From assembly GCF_043555975.1 (NCBI RefSeq), contig NZ_JBIGIA010000003.1, positions 307,356-371,355 on the forward strand: a stretch of DNA of 64,000 nt. The letters run 5' to 3'. Position numbers and translations under genes: made by a program. Under the pieces are notes generated by a model that was not told the origin of the DNA, made no database searches, and worked only from the letters and a program-made list of their open reading frames with translations. Positions 51,782 to 60,721 of this stretch are shown piece by piece; positions within the stretch are counted from its first letter, which is position 1; every line of letters starts with the position of its first letter. This DNA is from Pelomonas nitida (GTDB lineage Bacteria > Pseudomonadota > Gammaproteobacteria > Burkholderiales > Burkholderiaceae_C).

Positions 51782-53866
51782 TTAAGAGGATGTCAGCACG
51801 GGCTGCACCGAACCGGGCAGGATGCGTGCAGACGGGAATTGGGAGAGCAGCGTCCGCGTCATCGGATGCTGCGCGGCGAGGTCTTCGGCCGCGCGCTGCT
51901 GGGCCTCAGCCCGCGCAACGGTGCGCAGCGCGATGGAGTCTTCGGCCACGCCGACCTGGATGTCGAGCCGTGCATTCAGCGCCGCCTCCAGCTTGGCGAC
52001 GAGCGCGGGCTGGCGCAGCGATTCGCGCTCGACACGCAGCGTCCAGACCTCGCGGCCGTCGACCTGCTGGCAGGCCAGCGCCTGGGCCTGGCGGGCCAGT
52101 TCGCCGGTCATGCCGAGCAGGCTGAGCGCGCCGATGCGCTCGGCCCACAGCGCACCTTCCGGCGTTTCGCGCAACTCGACGCGGCGTGGCGCATCGGCCT
52201 CGCGTGCGCCCGCGGGCGCGGCGACGGCCGTGGGGGCGTCGTCGGCCTCCATCCACGGCGGCGGCGCATCGTCGGGCGGCGGGCCGTCGCCGAAGTCCAT
52301 GTCCGCGTCGTCGGTGGCCGCCACGGGCTCGACGGGACGGGGCCGCAGCCGGTCGCTGAAGCTGGCCGGCGCCTCGGCCGATCGCAGCAGGCCGCCGGCC
52401 GGCTTGGGCGCGGCAACCGGTGCTGCAACCGGCGCGGCAATGGGCGCGATAACAGGCGGCGCCACCACGGCGGCCACCGGCATTTCGGCGGGCGGCTTGG
52501 CGGCTTCTTCAAACGGCACGTCTGCCGGCACCTCGAGGGGCGATTCGGCAACCGGCGCGGTCGCGGCGGGCACAGCGGGCACAGCGATCGGCGCCGCGAC
52601 GGCAGGCGCCGCGATCACCGCAGCGGCCACCGGACTCGGCACGACGGGCGCTGCCGCCACGACCGGCGCTGCGGGCGGGGACTTGGGCAGCGGCACCGAC
52701 ACCACGGCCTTGGCGACCGCCGGCGGGCGCACCAGCGCCGCCGCCTTCACCGGCTTGGGCACGGTGCCTGCCGGCCGGAAGGCCAGCATGCGCAGCAACA
52801 CCATCAGCAAGCCGGCGTATTCATCGGGCGCCAGATGCAGCTCCGCGCGGCCGTGCAAGGCCATGCTGTACATCAGCTGGATCTCGTCGGCCGGCAGCGC
52901 TGCTGCCAGGCGGCGGATCTCGGCGGTCTCGTTGTCGGCATCGTCCAGCGCCGCTGGCGCAGCCTGGGCCAGTGCCATCTGCTGGAACAGCGTGGCAAGG
53001 TCTTCCAGCGTGCCGGCCGCCGACAGGCCCGCGCCGCGCAGCGCATCGGCCTGGGCCACCACCGCCTCGCCACTCGCGGCGGCCAGCGCGTCGACTATTG
53101 ATACGACATGGCCCCGGTCCACGCTGCCCAGCATCTGGCGCACGCCGGCCTCCGTGAGGCTGCCGGCACCGAAGGCGATGGCCTGGTCGGTCAGCGACAG
53201 CGCGTCGCGCATGGAGCCACGCGCGGCGCGCGACAGCAGCCGCAGCGCGCCGCCTTCAGCCGGCACGCTCTCGGCACCCAGCACGTTGCCCAGGTGCATC
53301 TGCACATCGGCCGCCGCCATCGGCCGCAGGTTGAACTGCAGGCAGCGCGACAGCACGGTGACCGGCACCTTCTGCGGATCGGTCGTGGCCAGCACGAACT
53401 TCAGGTACTCCGGCGGCTCCTCCAGCGTCTTGAGCATCGCGTTGAACGCGGTGTTCGACAGCATGTGCACTTCGTCGATCATGTAGACCTTGAAGCGGCC
53501 GACGACGGGCTTGTAGACCGCCTGGTCCAGCAGCTGCGAGATCTCCTCGACGCCGCGGTTGGACGCGGCGTCCAGCTCCACGTAGTCGACGAAGCGGCCG
53601 GCGTCGATGTCGCGGCAGGCCGCGCAGACGCCGCAGGGCTGGGCCGTGATGCCGCCGGTGCCGTCGGGCCCCGTGCAGTTCAGGCTCTTGGCGAGGATGC
53701 GCGACACCGTCGTCTTGCCGACGCCGCGCGTGCCGGTGAACAGGTAGGCGTGGTGCAGCCGCCCCTGCGTCAGCGCGTTGGCCAGCGCCTGCACGACGTG
53801 CTCCTGGCCGACGAGCTGCTCGAAACTCTGCGGACGGTATTTGCGGGCCAGGACCTGGTAACTCAT
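51782..53866 (-). CDS. dnaX: DNA polymerase III subunit tau/gamma
   Basis: 694 aa clamp-loader ATPase. MSYQVLARKYRPQSFEQLVG at the start, Walker A GTRGVGKTTVSR, a zinc module with NCTG and PCGVCAAC, Walker B with sensor DEVHMLS and SRC-type CLQF. After residue 370 comes a long Ala/Pro/Val low-complexity linker (to about 540) and then the tau C-terminal domain that contacts DnaB and the polymerase core. No obvious A-run frameshift site for gamma was noticed. Divergent from the PurM-family gene by 45 bp. Confidence 0.95.
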   Translation of the reverse strand: MSYQVLARKYRPQSFEQLVGQEHVVQALANALTQGRLHHAYLFTGTRGVGKTTVSRILAKSLNCTGPDGTGGITAQPCGVCAACRDIDAGRFVDYVELDAASNRGVEEISQLLDQAVYKPVVGRFKVYMIDEVHMLSNTAFNAMLKTLEEPPEYLKFVLATTDPQKVPVTVLSRCLQFNLRPMAAADVQMHLGNVLGAESVPAEGGALRLLSRAARGSMRDALSLTDQAIAFGAGSLTEAGVRQMLGSVDRGHVVSIVDALAAASGEAVVAQADALRGAGLSAAGTLEDLATLFQQMALAQAAPAALDDADNETAEIRRLAAALPADEIQLMYSMALHGRAELHLAPDEYAGLLMVLLRMLAFRPAGTVPKPVKAAALVRPPAVAKAVVSVPLPKSPPAAPVVAAAPVVPSPVAAAVIAAPAVAAPIAVPAVPAATAPVAESPLEVPADVPFEEAAKPPAEMPVAAVVAPPVIAPIAAPVAAPVAAPKPAGGLLRSAEAPASFSDRLRPRPVEPVAATDDADMDFGDGPPPDDAPPPWMEADDAPTAVAAPAGAREADAPRRVELRETPEGALWAERIGALSLLGMTGELARQAQALACQQVDGREVWTLRVERESLRQPALVAKLEAALNARLDIQVGVAEDSIALRTVARAEAQQRAAEDLAAQHPMTRTLLSQFPSARILPGSVQPVLTSS

Positions 53867-53911
53867 GGGGCGCGATTCTATGGGCGAGGCCACCGGGGAT
53901 AATCCCGCGCC

Positions 53912-55021
53912 ATGACCTCGCAAGCCCCCCTCACCTACGACCAAGCCGGCGTCAACTACGACCTCATCGATCCGTTGAAGGTCACCGCCCAGCGCGCCGC
54001 CGCCGCCACCGCCACCCACCTCGCCGCGCACGGCTTCAGCGAGATCAAGGCATCGCGCGGCGAATCGGCCTACGTCGTGGACGTGGGCCCGTTCTACATG
54101 GCCTCCATCGTCGAATGCCTGGGCACCAAGACGCTGGTGGCCGACGAGATGGCCAAGCTGACCGGCAAGAGCTACTTCGCCGGCATCGCGCAAGACACCA
54201 TCGCCATGGCGGTCAACGACCTGATCACCGTCGGCGCCACGCCGCTGGTCGTGCAGGCCTACTGGGCCGCCGGCGGCAGCGACTGGTTCGGCGACGCGCA
54301 ACGCGCCCAGGCGCTGGTGGCCGGCTGGAAGGCCGCCTGCGACACCTGCCAGGTCGCCTGGGGCGGCGGCGAAACGCCCGCGCTGGCCGGCATCGTCGAA
54401 GACGGCCGCATCGACCTGGCCGCCTCCTGCACCGGCCTCATCAACCCCAAGGAGCGCCTGTCGGTGGGCGACAAGCTCGGCGCCGGTGATGCCATCGTGC
54501 TGCTGGCCTCCAGCGGCATCCACGCCAACGGTCTGTCGCTGGCCCGCAAGCTCGCCGAGCGGCTGCCCCAGGGCTACCTGACCGAGATCGAGCCCGGCCT
54601 GACCTACGGTGAAGCCCTGCTCGCGCCCACGGCCCTGTACTCGCCCGTGACCGAGGCGTTGTGGAAGGCCGGCATCGCGCCGCACTACTGCGCCAACATC
54701 ACCGGCCACGGCTGGCGCAAGCTGCTGCGCCACCCGAGCGCCCTGACCTACCGCATCCACACCGTGCCGCCCAAGACGGCGGTGCTGGACTTCATCCAGC
54801 GGCAGGCCGGCCAGGATGACCGCGAGGCCTACTCCACGCTGAACATGGGCGCCGGTTTCGCGATCTTCGTGAAGGCCGAAGACGCCGAGCGCACCGCGCA
54901 GATCGCCCGCGACTGCGGCATCGACGCCTGGGTGGCCGGCAGCGTGGAGTCGGGCGAGAAGCAGCTGCTGATCGAGCCGCTCAACATCCGCTTCAGCGAA
55001 GACGACCTCGCCCTGCGCTGA
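53912..55021 (+). CDS. PurM-family (AIR synthase-related) protein
   Basis: 369 aa of the ATP-grasp-like PurM/PurL fold. It starts with TYDQAGVNYDLIDPLKVTAQ and has GESAYVVDVG, GIAQDTIAMAVNDLITVGAT, a Gly-rich AWGGGETPAL, SSGIHANGLSLARKL and LNMGAGFAIFV, all PurM-like. Compared with classical PurM (about 345 aa) it has a distinct N-terminal stretch and lacks the usual GTK-type cap motif there, so it may be a paralogue. It may catalyse AIR formation in purine synthesis or a related ATP-dependent step. It stands divergent from dnaX. Confidence 0.75.
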   Translation: MTSQAPLTYDQAGVNYDLIDPLKVTAQRAAAATATHLAAHGFSEIKASRGESAYVVDVGPFYMASIVECLGTKTLVADEMAKLTGKSYFAGIAQDTIAMAVNDLITVGATPLVVQAYWAAGGSDWFGDAQRAQALVAGWKAACDTCQVAWGGGETPALAGIVEDGRIDLAASCTGLINPKERLSVGDKLGAGDAIVLLASSGIHANGLSLARKLAERLPQGYLTEIEPGLTYGEALLAPTALYSPVTEALWKAGIAPHYCANITGHGWRKLLRHPSALTYRIHTVPPKTAVLDFIQRQAGQDDREAYSTLNMGAGFAIFVKAEDAERTAQIARDCGIDAWVAGSVESGEKQLLIEPLNIRFSEDDLALR

Positions 55022-55030
55022 CATGGCGCC

Positions 55031-55417
55031 ATGAGCTGGTATTACACCGAGATGGTCCAGTGGCATGTGCTGCTGGCCTGGTGCAGCGTGGGCCTGTTCT
55101 TCGTGCGCGGCCTGATCTTCCAGTTCGGCAACCCGCGCCTGCAAGCCATCGCCAAGGACGCACGGCTGATGGTGCTGGTGTTCGGCGTCAACACCTGCCT
55201 CGTCGTGACCGGGCTGAGCCTGTGGGGCGCCATCGGCTATCACCCGCTCAACGACGGTTGGCTCGGCCTGAAGCTGGCCGCCCTCGCCGGCTACTGGGCT
55301 TGCGGCCACTGGGCGATGAGCCAGCAGCGCCTGCACCTGCTGGGCTATCTGACCGCGCTGGCCCTGCTCGCGCTGGCGATGGATCTCTCGTTCAGCCGAC
55401 AAGTCCCGTTCGGCTGA
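55031..55417 (+). CDS. SirB2 family membrane protein
   Basis: 128 aa with four predicted membrane helices; start MSWYYTEMVQWHVLLAWCSV. The arrangement with a conserved His in the first helix (VQWHVLLAW) and RGL after it is typical of SirB2-like proteins of unknown function. It starts 9 bp after the PurM-family gene and so is probably co-transcribed. The MITE-like element begins within a base or so of its stop codon. Confidence 0.82.
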   Translation: MSWYYTEMVQWHVLLAWCSVGLFFVRGLIFQFGNPRLQAIAKDARLMVLVFGVNTCLVVTGLSLWGAIGYHPLNDGWLGLKLAALAGYWACGHWAMSQQRLHLLGYLTALALLALAMDLSFSRQVPFG

Positions 55418-55654
55418 GCCTGGATCCGGCAGTTGGGCAAGCCCGAGGGGCGGGCGAGGCGGGGCGCTGGCGAGGCGCGACGACGAAGTGGGCTCGCGCC
55501 CACGAGGAGAAGCAACGCGGCCAGCGCCACGAAGCGCCAGCCCAGCGGGCATGCAGCGCTGCTCAACGAAGTGGTGAACGCCGCCGGAAACTCAAGGCGT
55601 TGATGCGGCTCGCGTTTCGATGCGCAGCGAGCGGTCAACTGCCGGATCTAGGCT
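55417..55654. mobile_element. MITE-like inverted-repeat element, about 235 bp
   Basis: Terminal inverted repeats AGCCTGGATCCGGCAGTTG (55417-55435) and, in the opposite orientation, AGCCTAGATCCGGCAGTTG (55636-55654) match over 18 of 19 positions. A 5-bp direct repeat GCTGA occurs at both outer edges (55413-55417 and 55652-55656), consistent with a target duplication. The interior has no convincing gene; one minus-strand frame crossing it lacks domain features. Its short length, paired ends and lack of transposase fit a non-autonomous element mobilised in trans. Confidence 0.6.
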
Positions 55655-55738
55655 GAAGGCCACGGCCCGCGGCGCGGCCTCGGCCGCAGCCGCAGCGATC
55701 ATGCCGGACTCTCCCGAGCCGGGCCCCAGAGTCGAACT

Positions 55739-55744
55739 ACAATA
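55739..55744 (+). promoter_or_regulatory. -10 box of the SRP RNA gene
   Basis: TACAAT lies 6 nt before the predicted RNA 5' end, the standard distance for a sigma-70 promoter. No clear -35 box was found at the usual spacing. Confidence 0.5.
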
Positions 55745-55750
55745 CGCCTC

Positions 55751-55844
55751 GACGGGCCTCCCCGCATGGAAGCGCGCCCAACCGGGTCAGGTGGGGAACC
55801 AAGCAGCCCTAAGCGTTGCAACCAGTGCCGGGGTCAGGCTCGTC
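55751..55844 (+). ncRNA. ffs: 4.5S signal recognition particle RNA
   Basis: About 94 nt. The 5' GACGGGCC pairs with the 3' GGCTCGTC to close the hairpin. The apical Ffh-binding domain is recognisable: GGGTCAGGTGGGGAACCAAG followed by CAGCC, with a GGAA tetraloop and the conserved TCAGG / AGCAG internal loop. The RNA joins Ffh to target membrane proteins to the translocon. In many proteobacteria ffs lies near dnaX, as here. Confidence 0.88.
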
Positions 55845-55882
55845 ACCCTCCCCTCCTCCAGCTGTAGAGCGCTCCGCGCCCT

Positions 55883-56212
55883 CTAAGCACTCTGCCCGAC
55901 CCGCCAGCACGCCAGCAGCTGGCGCGCGAGTTCCGGCAATTCCCCCCAACCGACCCGCTTGGCGAAAGCGAAACGCTCGCCGGCATAGATGCGGTCGTAC
56001 GCCATGCGCGACACATGCGCCGGCCAGCCCTGGGCGGCCATCAGTGCCGAGAAACGCTCCAGTTGCTGCAGCTCTGCTTGCAGCGGGCGCTCGACACTGG
56101 GAATGAGTTCATCGACAACCAGCCGGGGCGCACCGCCCTCGAACGTGATGCGGCGCGGGGCCAGGCTGGGCTGCTGCTGCGGCGGGCGGGAGCGGAAGTT
56201 CATGCCCGGCAA
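55883..56212 (-). CDS. hypothetical protein
   Basis: 109 residues, soluble, no known domain seen. The middle is helical (LQAELQQLERFSALMAAQGW) and a motif MAYDRIYAGERFAFAKRVG may be a conserved core. A start at 56203 is an alternative. Codon use is normal. It lies alone between ffs and the MFS gene. Confidence 0.6.
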   Translation of the reverse strand: MPGMNFRSRPPQQQPSLAPRRITFEGGAPRLVVDELIPSVERPLQAELQQLERFSALMAAQGWPAHVSRMAYDRIYAGERFAFAKRVGWGELPELARQLLACWRVGQSA

Positions 56213-56325
56213 GATAGACCGGCCGCGGTCTCAGGAAGTGCCGAAAAGCACCGTTTCGGCGCCCTTCGCCACGATGCGATGAACGCACGGCGCCGCAGCG
56301 TGGCGTGCTTCACGCCCAGGCGGGG

Positions 56326-57489
56326 TCAGAGCTTGCGCGCTGGCCACTGCGCTGCCACCAGCGCCGCCGCCATGACCCACATCGGCGCCGCCAGCGTCGT
56401 CGCGGCCGCCAGCATGCCGAAGCCCACCGGCATGCCCACCGTCGCGCCATTGAGCGTCAGCATGCGCAGCCCGAGCGCCTGGCCGTGGCGCTCGGGCGGC
56501 GTGGCCCGGTGCAACATGGCCAGCACCATGGGCTGCACGGAGCCCAGCGCCACGCCCAGCAGCGCCGACCCGCACATCAGCCCGAACGTGCCGGGCAGCC
56601 AGGCATAGGCCACGAAAATCAGCGTGGCCAACGTCATCGCGCCCCGCAAGGCCTTGGCCTCGTCGATGTCGTCAGAGAACCGCACGATGGCCAGCCGCAC
56701 CACCGTCGCCGCCGTGGCAAAACTGCCCAGCACGATGCCGATGCTGGCGGCCGACAGCCCGCGCGCATGCCCGACCACCGGCACAACGAAGCTGTGCGCG
56801 TCCCAGCCCGCCGACAACGCCAGGTTCACCAGCAGCAAGCGCCGGTAAGCCGGCAGGCGGAACAGGTCCCAGGCCGCCGGCTCACGGAAGCTCTTCGTGT
56901 AGACCTTGGGCGGGTTGCGCGGCACACGTCGCGCCAGCAGCCACGAGATGACCGGCAACAGCGTCGCAAACCCGAACGCGGCCTGCATGCCCACGTGGTC
57001 GATCAGCAGCCCCGCAATGATGGGCGACAGCGCGTTGGACATCGCCGGCCCCAGCGCCATCCAGCTGAAGATCTTCTTGAGTTCGCCGGGCTCCTCGGCC
57101 ATCAACCCCGCTTCACGCTGCATGGCAACCGCCGCCACGGCGACAGCGCCGCCGCACAGCAGGCAACCAGTGGCGATGGCCCACAGCTTCGGAATCGCCA
57201 GCGCCAGTAGCGCCCCGACGAAAGCCAGAGACACCCCGACGCCCACCGGCCGGTGGAAGCCATGGCGGTCAGCGAGCCGGCCGGCCCACAGCGACAGCAC
57301 GATGGGCGCCACCGCAAACAGGCTCAGCAGCATGCCGACCGACGCCTCGCCGTACCCCTGGTTCAGCACCCACAGGCTGGCCGTGACCCGCGTGGTGGCC
57401 ATGCAGGCATGCACGCAGATCATCGTGGCGATGAGCCACGAGAACGCATGCCGCAGATGCGCCGGCCGTGCAGGCGCCTCCCCGCTCAC
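56326..57489 (-). CDS. MFS transporter
   Basis: 387 aa with about 12 predicted membrane helices. The loop 2-3 motif is SLWAGRLADRHGFHRPVG, a good match to the MFS GxLaDrxGrkxxl signature. The second half repeats the fold (LRGAMTLATLIFVAYAW). Substrate unknown; this size class includes drug and sugar efflux proteins. The start overlaps the stop of rmuC by 4 nt, so they are co-transcribed. Confidence 0.88.
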   Translation of the reverse strand: MSGEAPARPAHLRHAFSWLIATMICVHACMATTRVTASLWVLNQGYGEASVGMLLSLFAVAPIVLSLWAGRLADRHGFHRPVGVGVSLAFVGALLALAIPKLWAIATGCLLCGGAVAVAAVAMQREAGLMAEEPGELKKIFSWMALGPAMSNALSPIIAGLLIDHVGMQAAFGFATLLPVISWLLARRVPRNPPKVYTKSFREPAAWDLFRLPAYRRLLLVNLALSAGWDAHSFVVPVVGHARGLSAASIGIVLGSFATAATVVRLAIVRFSDDIDEAKALRGAMTLATLIFVAYAWLPGTFGLMCGSALLGVALGSVQPMVLAMLHRATPPERHGQALGLRMLTLNGATVGMPVGFGMLAAATTLAAPMWVMAAALVAAQWPARKL

Positions 57490-58853
57490 TCGCTGTCCTC
57501 GCCCGGGCCCTGCCCCAGCTGCAGCAACTGCTGCGCCGCATCATCCGGCAGCGCCTCCACGCCCTTCAACTTGCGCGTCATCGCGCGCGTGCGCACCTCG
57601 GCGGCGTCCAGCGTGTTGCCGGCTTCCTCGAGCTTCTTCTTGGCCTTGGCCAGCACGTCGCCGAATTTGCCGAACTCGGTCTTCACGGCGCCCAGCACTT
57701 CCCAGACCTCGGCCGAGCGCTTCTCGAGCGCCAGCGTGCGAAAGCCCATCTGCAGGCTGGTCAGCGTGGCCAGCAGCGTCGTCGGGCCGCACAGCATGAC
57801 CTTGTGATCGCGCTGCAGCGCCTCCACGAGGCCCGGGCGGCGCAGCGCTTCGGCATAAAGGCCTTCGGTGGGCACGAACAGGATGGCGAAGTCGGTCGTG
57901 TGCGGCGGGCCGATGTACTTCTCGCGGATGGTCCGCGCCTCCAGCCGCAGGCGGTTCTCGATGGCCTTGCCGGCGACCTCGGCGGCCAGCGCGTCGGCGC
58001 GCTCCTGCGCGTCGAGCAGCCGCTCGTAGTCCTCACGCGGAAACTTGGCGTCGATAGGCAGCCACAGCGGCTTGCCGTCGTCGCGCTGGCCCGGCAGCGA
58101 GATGGCGAACTCCACGCGCTCACTGGAGCCGGGCAGCGTCGCCACGTTGGCCGCGTACTGCTCGGGCGTGAACACCTGGTCCAGCAGGCCCGCCAGCTGC
58201 ACCTCGCCGAACACGCCGCGCGTCTTCACGTTGGTCAGCACGCGGTTGAGCGAGCCGACGTCCCGTGCCAGGTTCTGCATCTCGCCCAGGCCTTTGTGCA
58301 CCTGCTCCAGCCGCTCGGCCACCTGCTTGAAGCTCTCGCCCAGGCGCTGCTCCAGCGTGGCGTGCAGCTTCTCGTCCACGGTGGCGCGCATCTGCTCGAG
58401 CTTCTTCTCGTTGTCCTGCTGAATGCTCGTGAGCCGCTGCTCCACGGTCAGGCGCAGCTCGGCCAGGCGCTGGTCGTTGGTCTTGGACAGCGTCTGCAGC
58501 TGTTCGCGCATCGCGTCGTTCAGCTTCTGCATGGCCTCGGCCTGCGCCTGCACGCTGCGCAGCGCGGCGGCGTCCTGCGCCTCGCGCGCCGCCAGCGCCT
58601 GTTGCGCCAGCGATTGGTTGCTGCCCTGCAGGCCTTGCGTCAGCACTTGCTGAAACTGCGCCAGCCCCTGCACCAACTCCTGCCGCGTGCCGCTGGCACT
58701 GCGGCTGAGTTCATCGCGCAGCTCACGCTCCAGACGCTCGGTGCCCTGCTGCAGCCACTCGGGGGAGATGGGCTTCTGGCCTCGCCAGATGAGCACCAGC
58801 AACAACAACACCAGGGCCAGCAAGCCCAGCAGCAACACGTCGATCAGGGTCAT
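57486..58853 (-). CDS. rmuC: RmuC family DNA recombination protein
   Basis: 455 aa. One N-terminal membrane helix (IDVLLLGLLALVLLLLVLIW), a long coiled coil (residues 30-200, Gln/Leu/Glu-rich) and the RmuC nuclease-like domain (TRGVFGEVQLAGLLDQVF, WLPIDAKFPREDYERLLDAQ, FAILFVPTEGLYAEAL). The domain belongs to the PD-(D/E)XK-like fold, and rmuC mutants in E. coli show altered inversion frequency. Full length. Confidence 0.93.
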   Translation of the reverse strand: MTLIDVLLLGLLALVLLLLVLIWRGQKPISPEWLQQGTERLERELRDELSRSASGTRQELVQGLAQFQQVLTQGLQGSNQSLAQQALAAREAQDAAALRSVQAQAEAMQKLNDAMREQLQTLSKTNDQRLAELRLTVEQRLTSIQQDNEKKLEQMRATVDEKLHATLEQRLGESFKQVAERLEQVHKGLGEMQNLARDVGSLNRVLTNVKTRGVFGEVQLAGLLDQVFTPEQYAANVATLPGSSERVEFAISLPGQRDDGKPLWLPIDAKFPREDYERLLDAQERADALAAEVAGKAIENRLRLEARTIREKYIGPPHTTDFAILFVPTEGLYAEALRRPGLVEALQRDHKVMLCGPTTLLATLTSLQMGFRTLALEKRSAEVWEVLGAVKTEFGKFGDVLAKAKKKLEEAGNTLDAAEVRTRAMTRKLKGVEALPDDAAQQLLQLGQGPGEDSE

Positions 58854-58901
58854 GCCGGCATTGTCACCGGCGCCGGCCCCGCGCCTGCGCGCCGCCGCGT
58901 G

Positions 58902-59735
58902 TCAGTTCGCAACCAGGCCCTTCACGGCCTTGGGCAGCTCGGCCTCGATCAAGGCCTCCAGCGCCTTGACGCGCTGCTCCGCCGTCGTCGCGATCCAGGG
59001 GTTGTCCGCCGAGGCGCGCTCCACCGGCAAGCGCGACGCGACGGCGATGGACTGTTCGCGCCGCAAACGCAGGTCGCTCAGATCCACAAGCGCCACGCGG
59101 ATGGACACATAGGGCACGAACACCGGCAGGCCGGCCTGGCCATCGAAGCCGATCTGGGCGCTGGGCCGCTGGTCGAGCACGAAGCCCGGCCCCTCGAGCG
59201 TGGCCAGCATGCGGGCAGGCATCGCAGCCGCCAGCGCGGGCTCCTGGCGGCTGCGCGTGATGAGCAGCAGATGCTTGGCGCCGCTCTGGCGCACGGCGGC
59301 CGACAGATTGCCGGGCAGCGTGAGCTTGCCATCGACGAAGAGGTTGGCCGGATCCCCGAACAGGCTGCGCGTGGACGAGGTGTAGAGCTTGGCCTCACGC
59401 TGCTCGCCGGTGGCCTTGATCGCCTCGTTCAAGGTCTGCAGCACGGCATCGTCGAGGCGGCCTGACGGCGTGGCCCGCCATTCGCCGGTCTGCACGGTGT
59501 CGCCACGCGCGGGGGTCAGGCTGAGCAACTGCACGCTGTCGCCCAGCAGTGACAGCGCGGCGAACTTGTTCGGATCGCGCGGTGCCGTGTCTTCGGCCGG
59601 AGCTTGTTCGGCCGCTGCGGGTGCAGGAGGCGGCGCGCTCGGCTTGCCTCGCGGCGGCGGGCCGCCGGCGCCGCCTCCGGGCTGGGCCATGGCGAGGGCG
59701 GGCGCAAGCAAAAGGGCGATCAGGAAGCGTTTCAT
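58902..59735 (-). CDS. exported protein of unknown function
   Basis: 277 aa with a signal peptide (FLIALLLAPALAMA/QPG), a Gly/Pro/Ala low-complexity stretch to about residue 55 (GGPPPRGKPSAPPPAPAA) and a folded C-terminal part with no cysteine. Segments such as KHLLLITRSRQEPA and VPYVSIRVALVDLSDL suggest a Rossmann-like or lipoprotein-like beta fold. I do not recognise the family. Its start at 59735 touches the stop of the dehydrogenase gene, so it is in the same operon. Confidence 0.75.
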   Translation of the reverse strand: MKRFLIALLLAPALAMAQPGGGAGGPPPRGKPSAPPPAPAAAEQAPAEDTAPRDPNKFAALSLLGDSVQLLSLTPARGDTVQTGEWRATPSGRLDDAVLQTLNEAIKATGEQREAKLYTSSTRSLFGDPANLFVDGKLTLPGNLSAAVRQSGAKHLLLITRSRQEPALAAAMPARMLATLEGPGFVLDQRPSAQIGFDGQAGLPVFVPYVSIRVALVDLSDLRLRREQSIAVASRLPVERASADNPWIATTAEQRVKALEALIEAELPKAVKGLVAN

Positions 59736-60721
59736 CACAGGGGCAGGATCTCGGGGTTCACCGGCGTGAGCGGCGCGGCGCCGCTCAACACGGCGGCAAG
59801 ATTGTCGGCGGCCAGCCGGGCCATCGCGATCCGCGTGGGCATGGTCGCGCTGCCGATGTGCGGCGTCAGGACGATGTTGGGCAGTGTCAGCAACACGGGG
59901 TTCACACGCGGCTCCCCTTCGAAGACATCCAGCCCCGCTGCCGCGATGCGGCGCTCGCGCAGCGCGACGGCCAGTGCGTCCTCGTCGACGATGCCGCCGC
60001 GGGCGATGTTGACCAGCGTGGCCGTCGGCTTCATCAACGCCAGCTCGGCCGCACCGATGCAATGGTGGGACTCGGCCGAATAAGGCAGCACGAGCACGAG
60101 GTGATCGGCCTGCTGCAGCAATTCGCCTTTGCTCACGTAGCGCGCGCCGAGTTCGGCCTCGACATCGGCCGGCAGGCGCGAGCGGTTGTGATACACGACA
60201 TTCATGCCGAAGCCGAAACGGCCACGCCGCGCCAGCGCCTGGCCGATGCGGCCCATGCCCAGGATGCCCAGCGTCGTGCCATGCACGTCGGCGCCGGCCA
60301 GGAAGTCCCAGGCCCAGCTTTTCCAGCCGCCGTCGCGCAGCAGCCGCTCGCCCTCGCTCATGCGGCGGGCCGTGGCCATCAGGAGCGCGAACCCGAGGTC
60401 TGCGGTGGTCTCGGTCAGCACGTCGGGCGTGTTCGTGACGAGCACACGGCGCGCGGTGCAAGCCGCCACGTCGATGTGGTTGTAGCCCACGCTCATCGTG
60501 CAGACCACACGCAGGCCCGGGCAGGCGTCCAGCAACTCGGCGGTGATGCGCTCGGTGCCGGTGATGTAGGCGCCGACCTTGCCGGCCAGCCGTGCACGCA
60601 GCTCGTCCGCGCTCAACGGCACGTCGCCCTCGTGATAGTCCAACTCGAAGCGGGCCTTGAGCTGGTCCAGCACCGCGGGCGGCGCCCGGCGGGCCACCAG
60701 AATCTTCTTCAACGCATCCAT
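59735..60721 (-). CDS. 2-hydroxyacid dehydrogenase (GhrB/TkrA-like)
   Basis: D-2-hydroxyacid dehydrogenase, 328 aa. NAD(P) motif GILGMGRIGQALARR, catalytic Arg in NIARGGIVDE, Glu in DVFEGEP and His in LTPHIGSAT. The GxGxxG is followed by an Arg-rich stretch, so NADPH may be preferred, as in glyoxylate/hydroxypyruvate and 2-ketogluconate reductases. The start at 60721 gives MDALKKILVARR and overlaps the antiporter stop by 13 bp. Confidence 0.9.
   Translation of the reverse strand: MDALKKILVARRAPPAVLDQLKARFELDYHEGDVPLSADELRARLAGKVGAYITGTERITAELLDACPGLRVVCTMSVGYNHIDVAACTARRVLVTNTPDVLTETTADLGFALLMATARRMSEGERLLRDGGWKSWAWDFLAGADVHGTTLGILGMGRIGQALARRGRFGFGMNVVYHNRSRLPADVEAELGARYVSKGELLQQADHLVLVLPYSAESHHCIGAAELALMKPTATLVNIARGGIVDEDALAVALRERRIAAAGLDVFEGEPRVNPVLLTLPNIVLTPHIGSATMPTRIAMARLAADNLAAVLSGAAPLTPVNPEILPL

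Noticed and set aside
55345..55638. Minus-strand frame of 97 codons crossing the MITE-like element
   Set aside because: One hydrophobic stretch (FVALAALLLLVG) but no other support; it overlaps the SirB2 gene and ends inside the inverted-repeat element.
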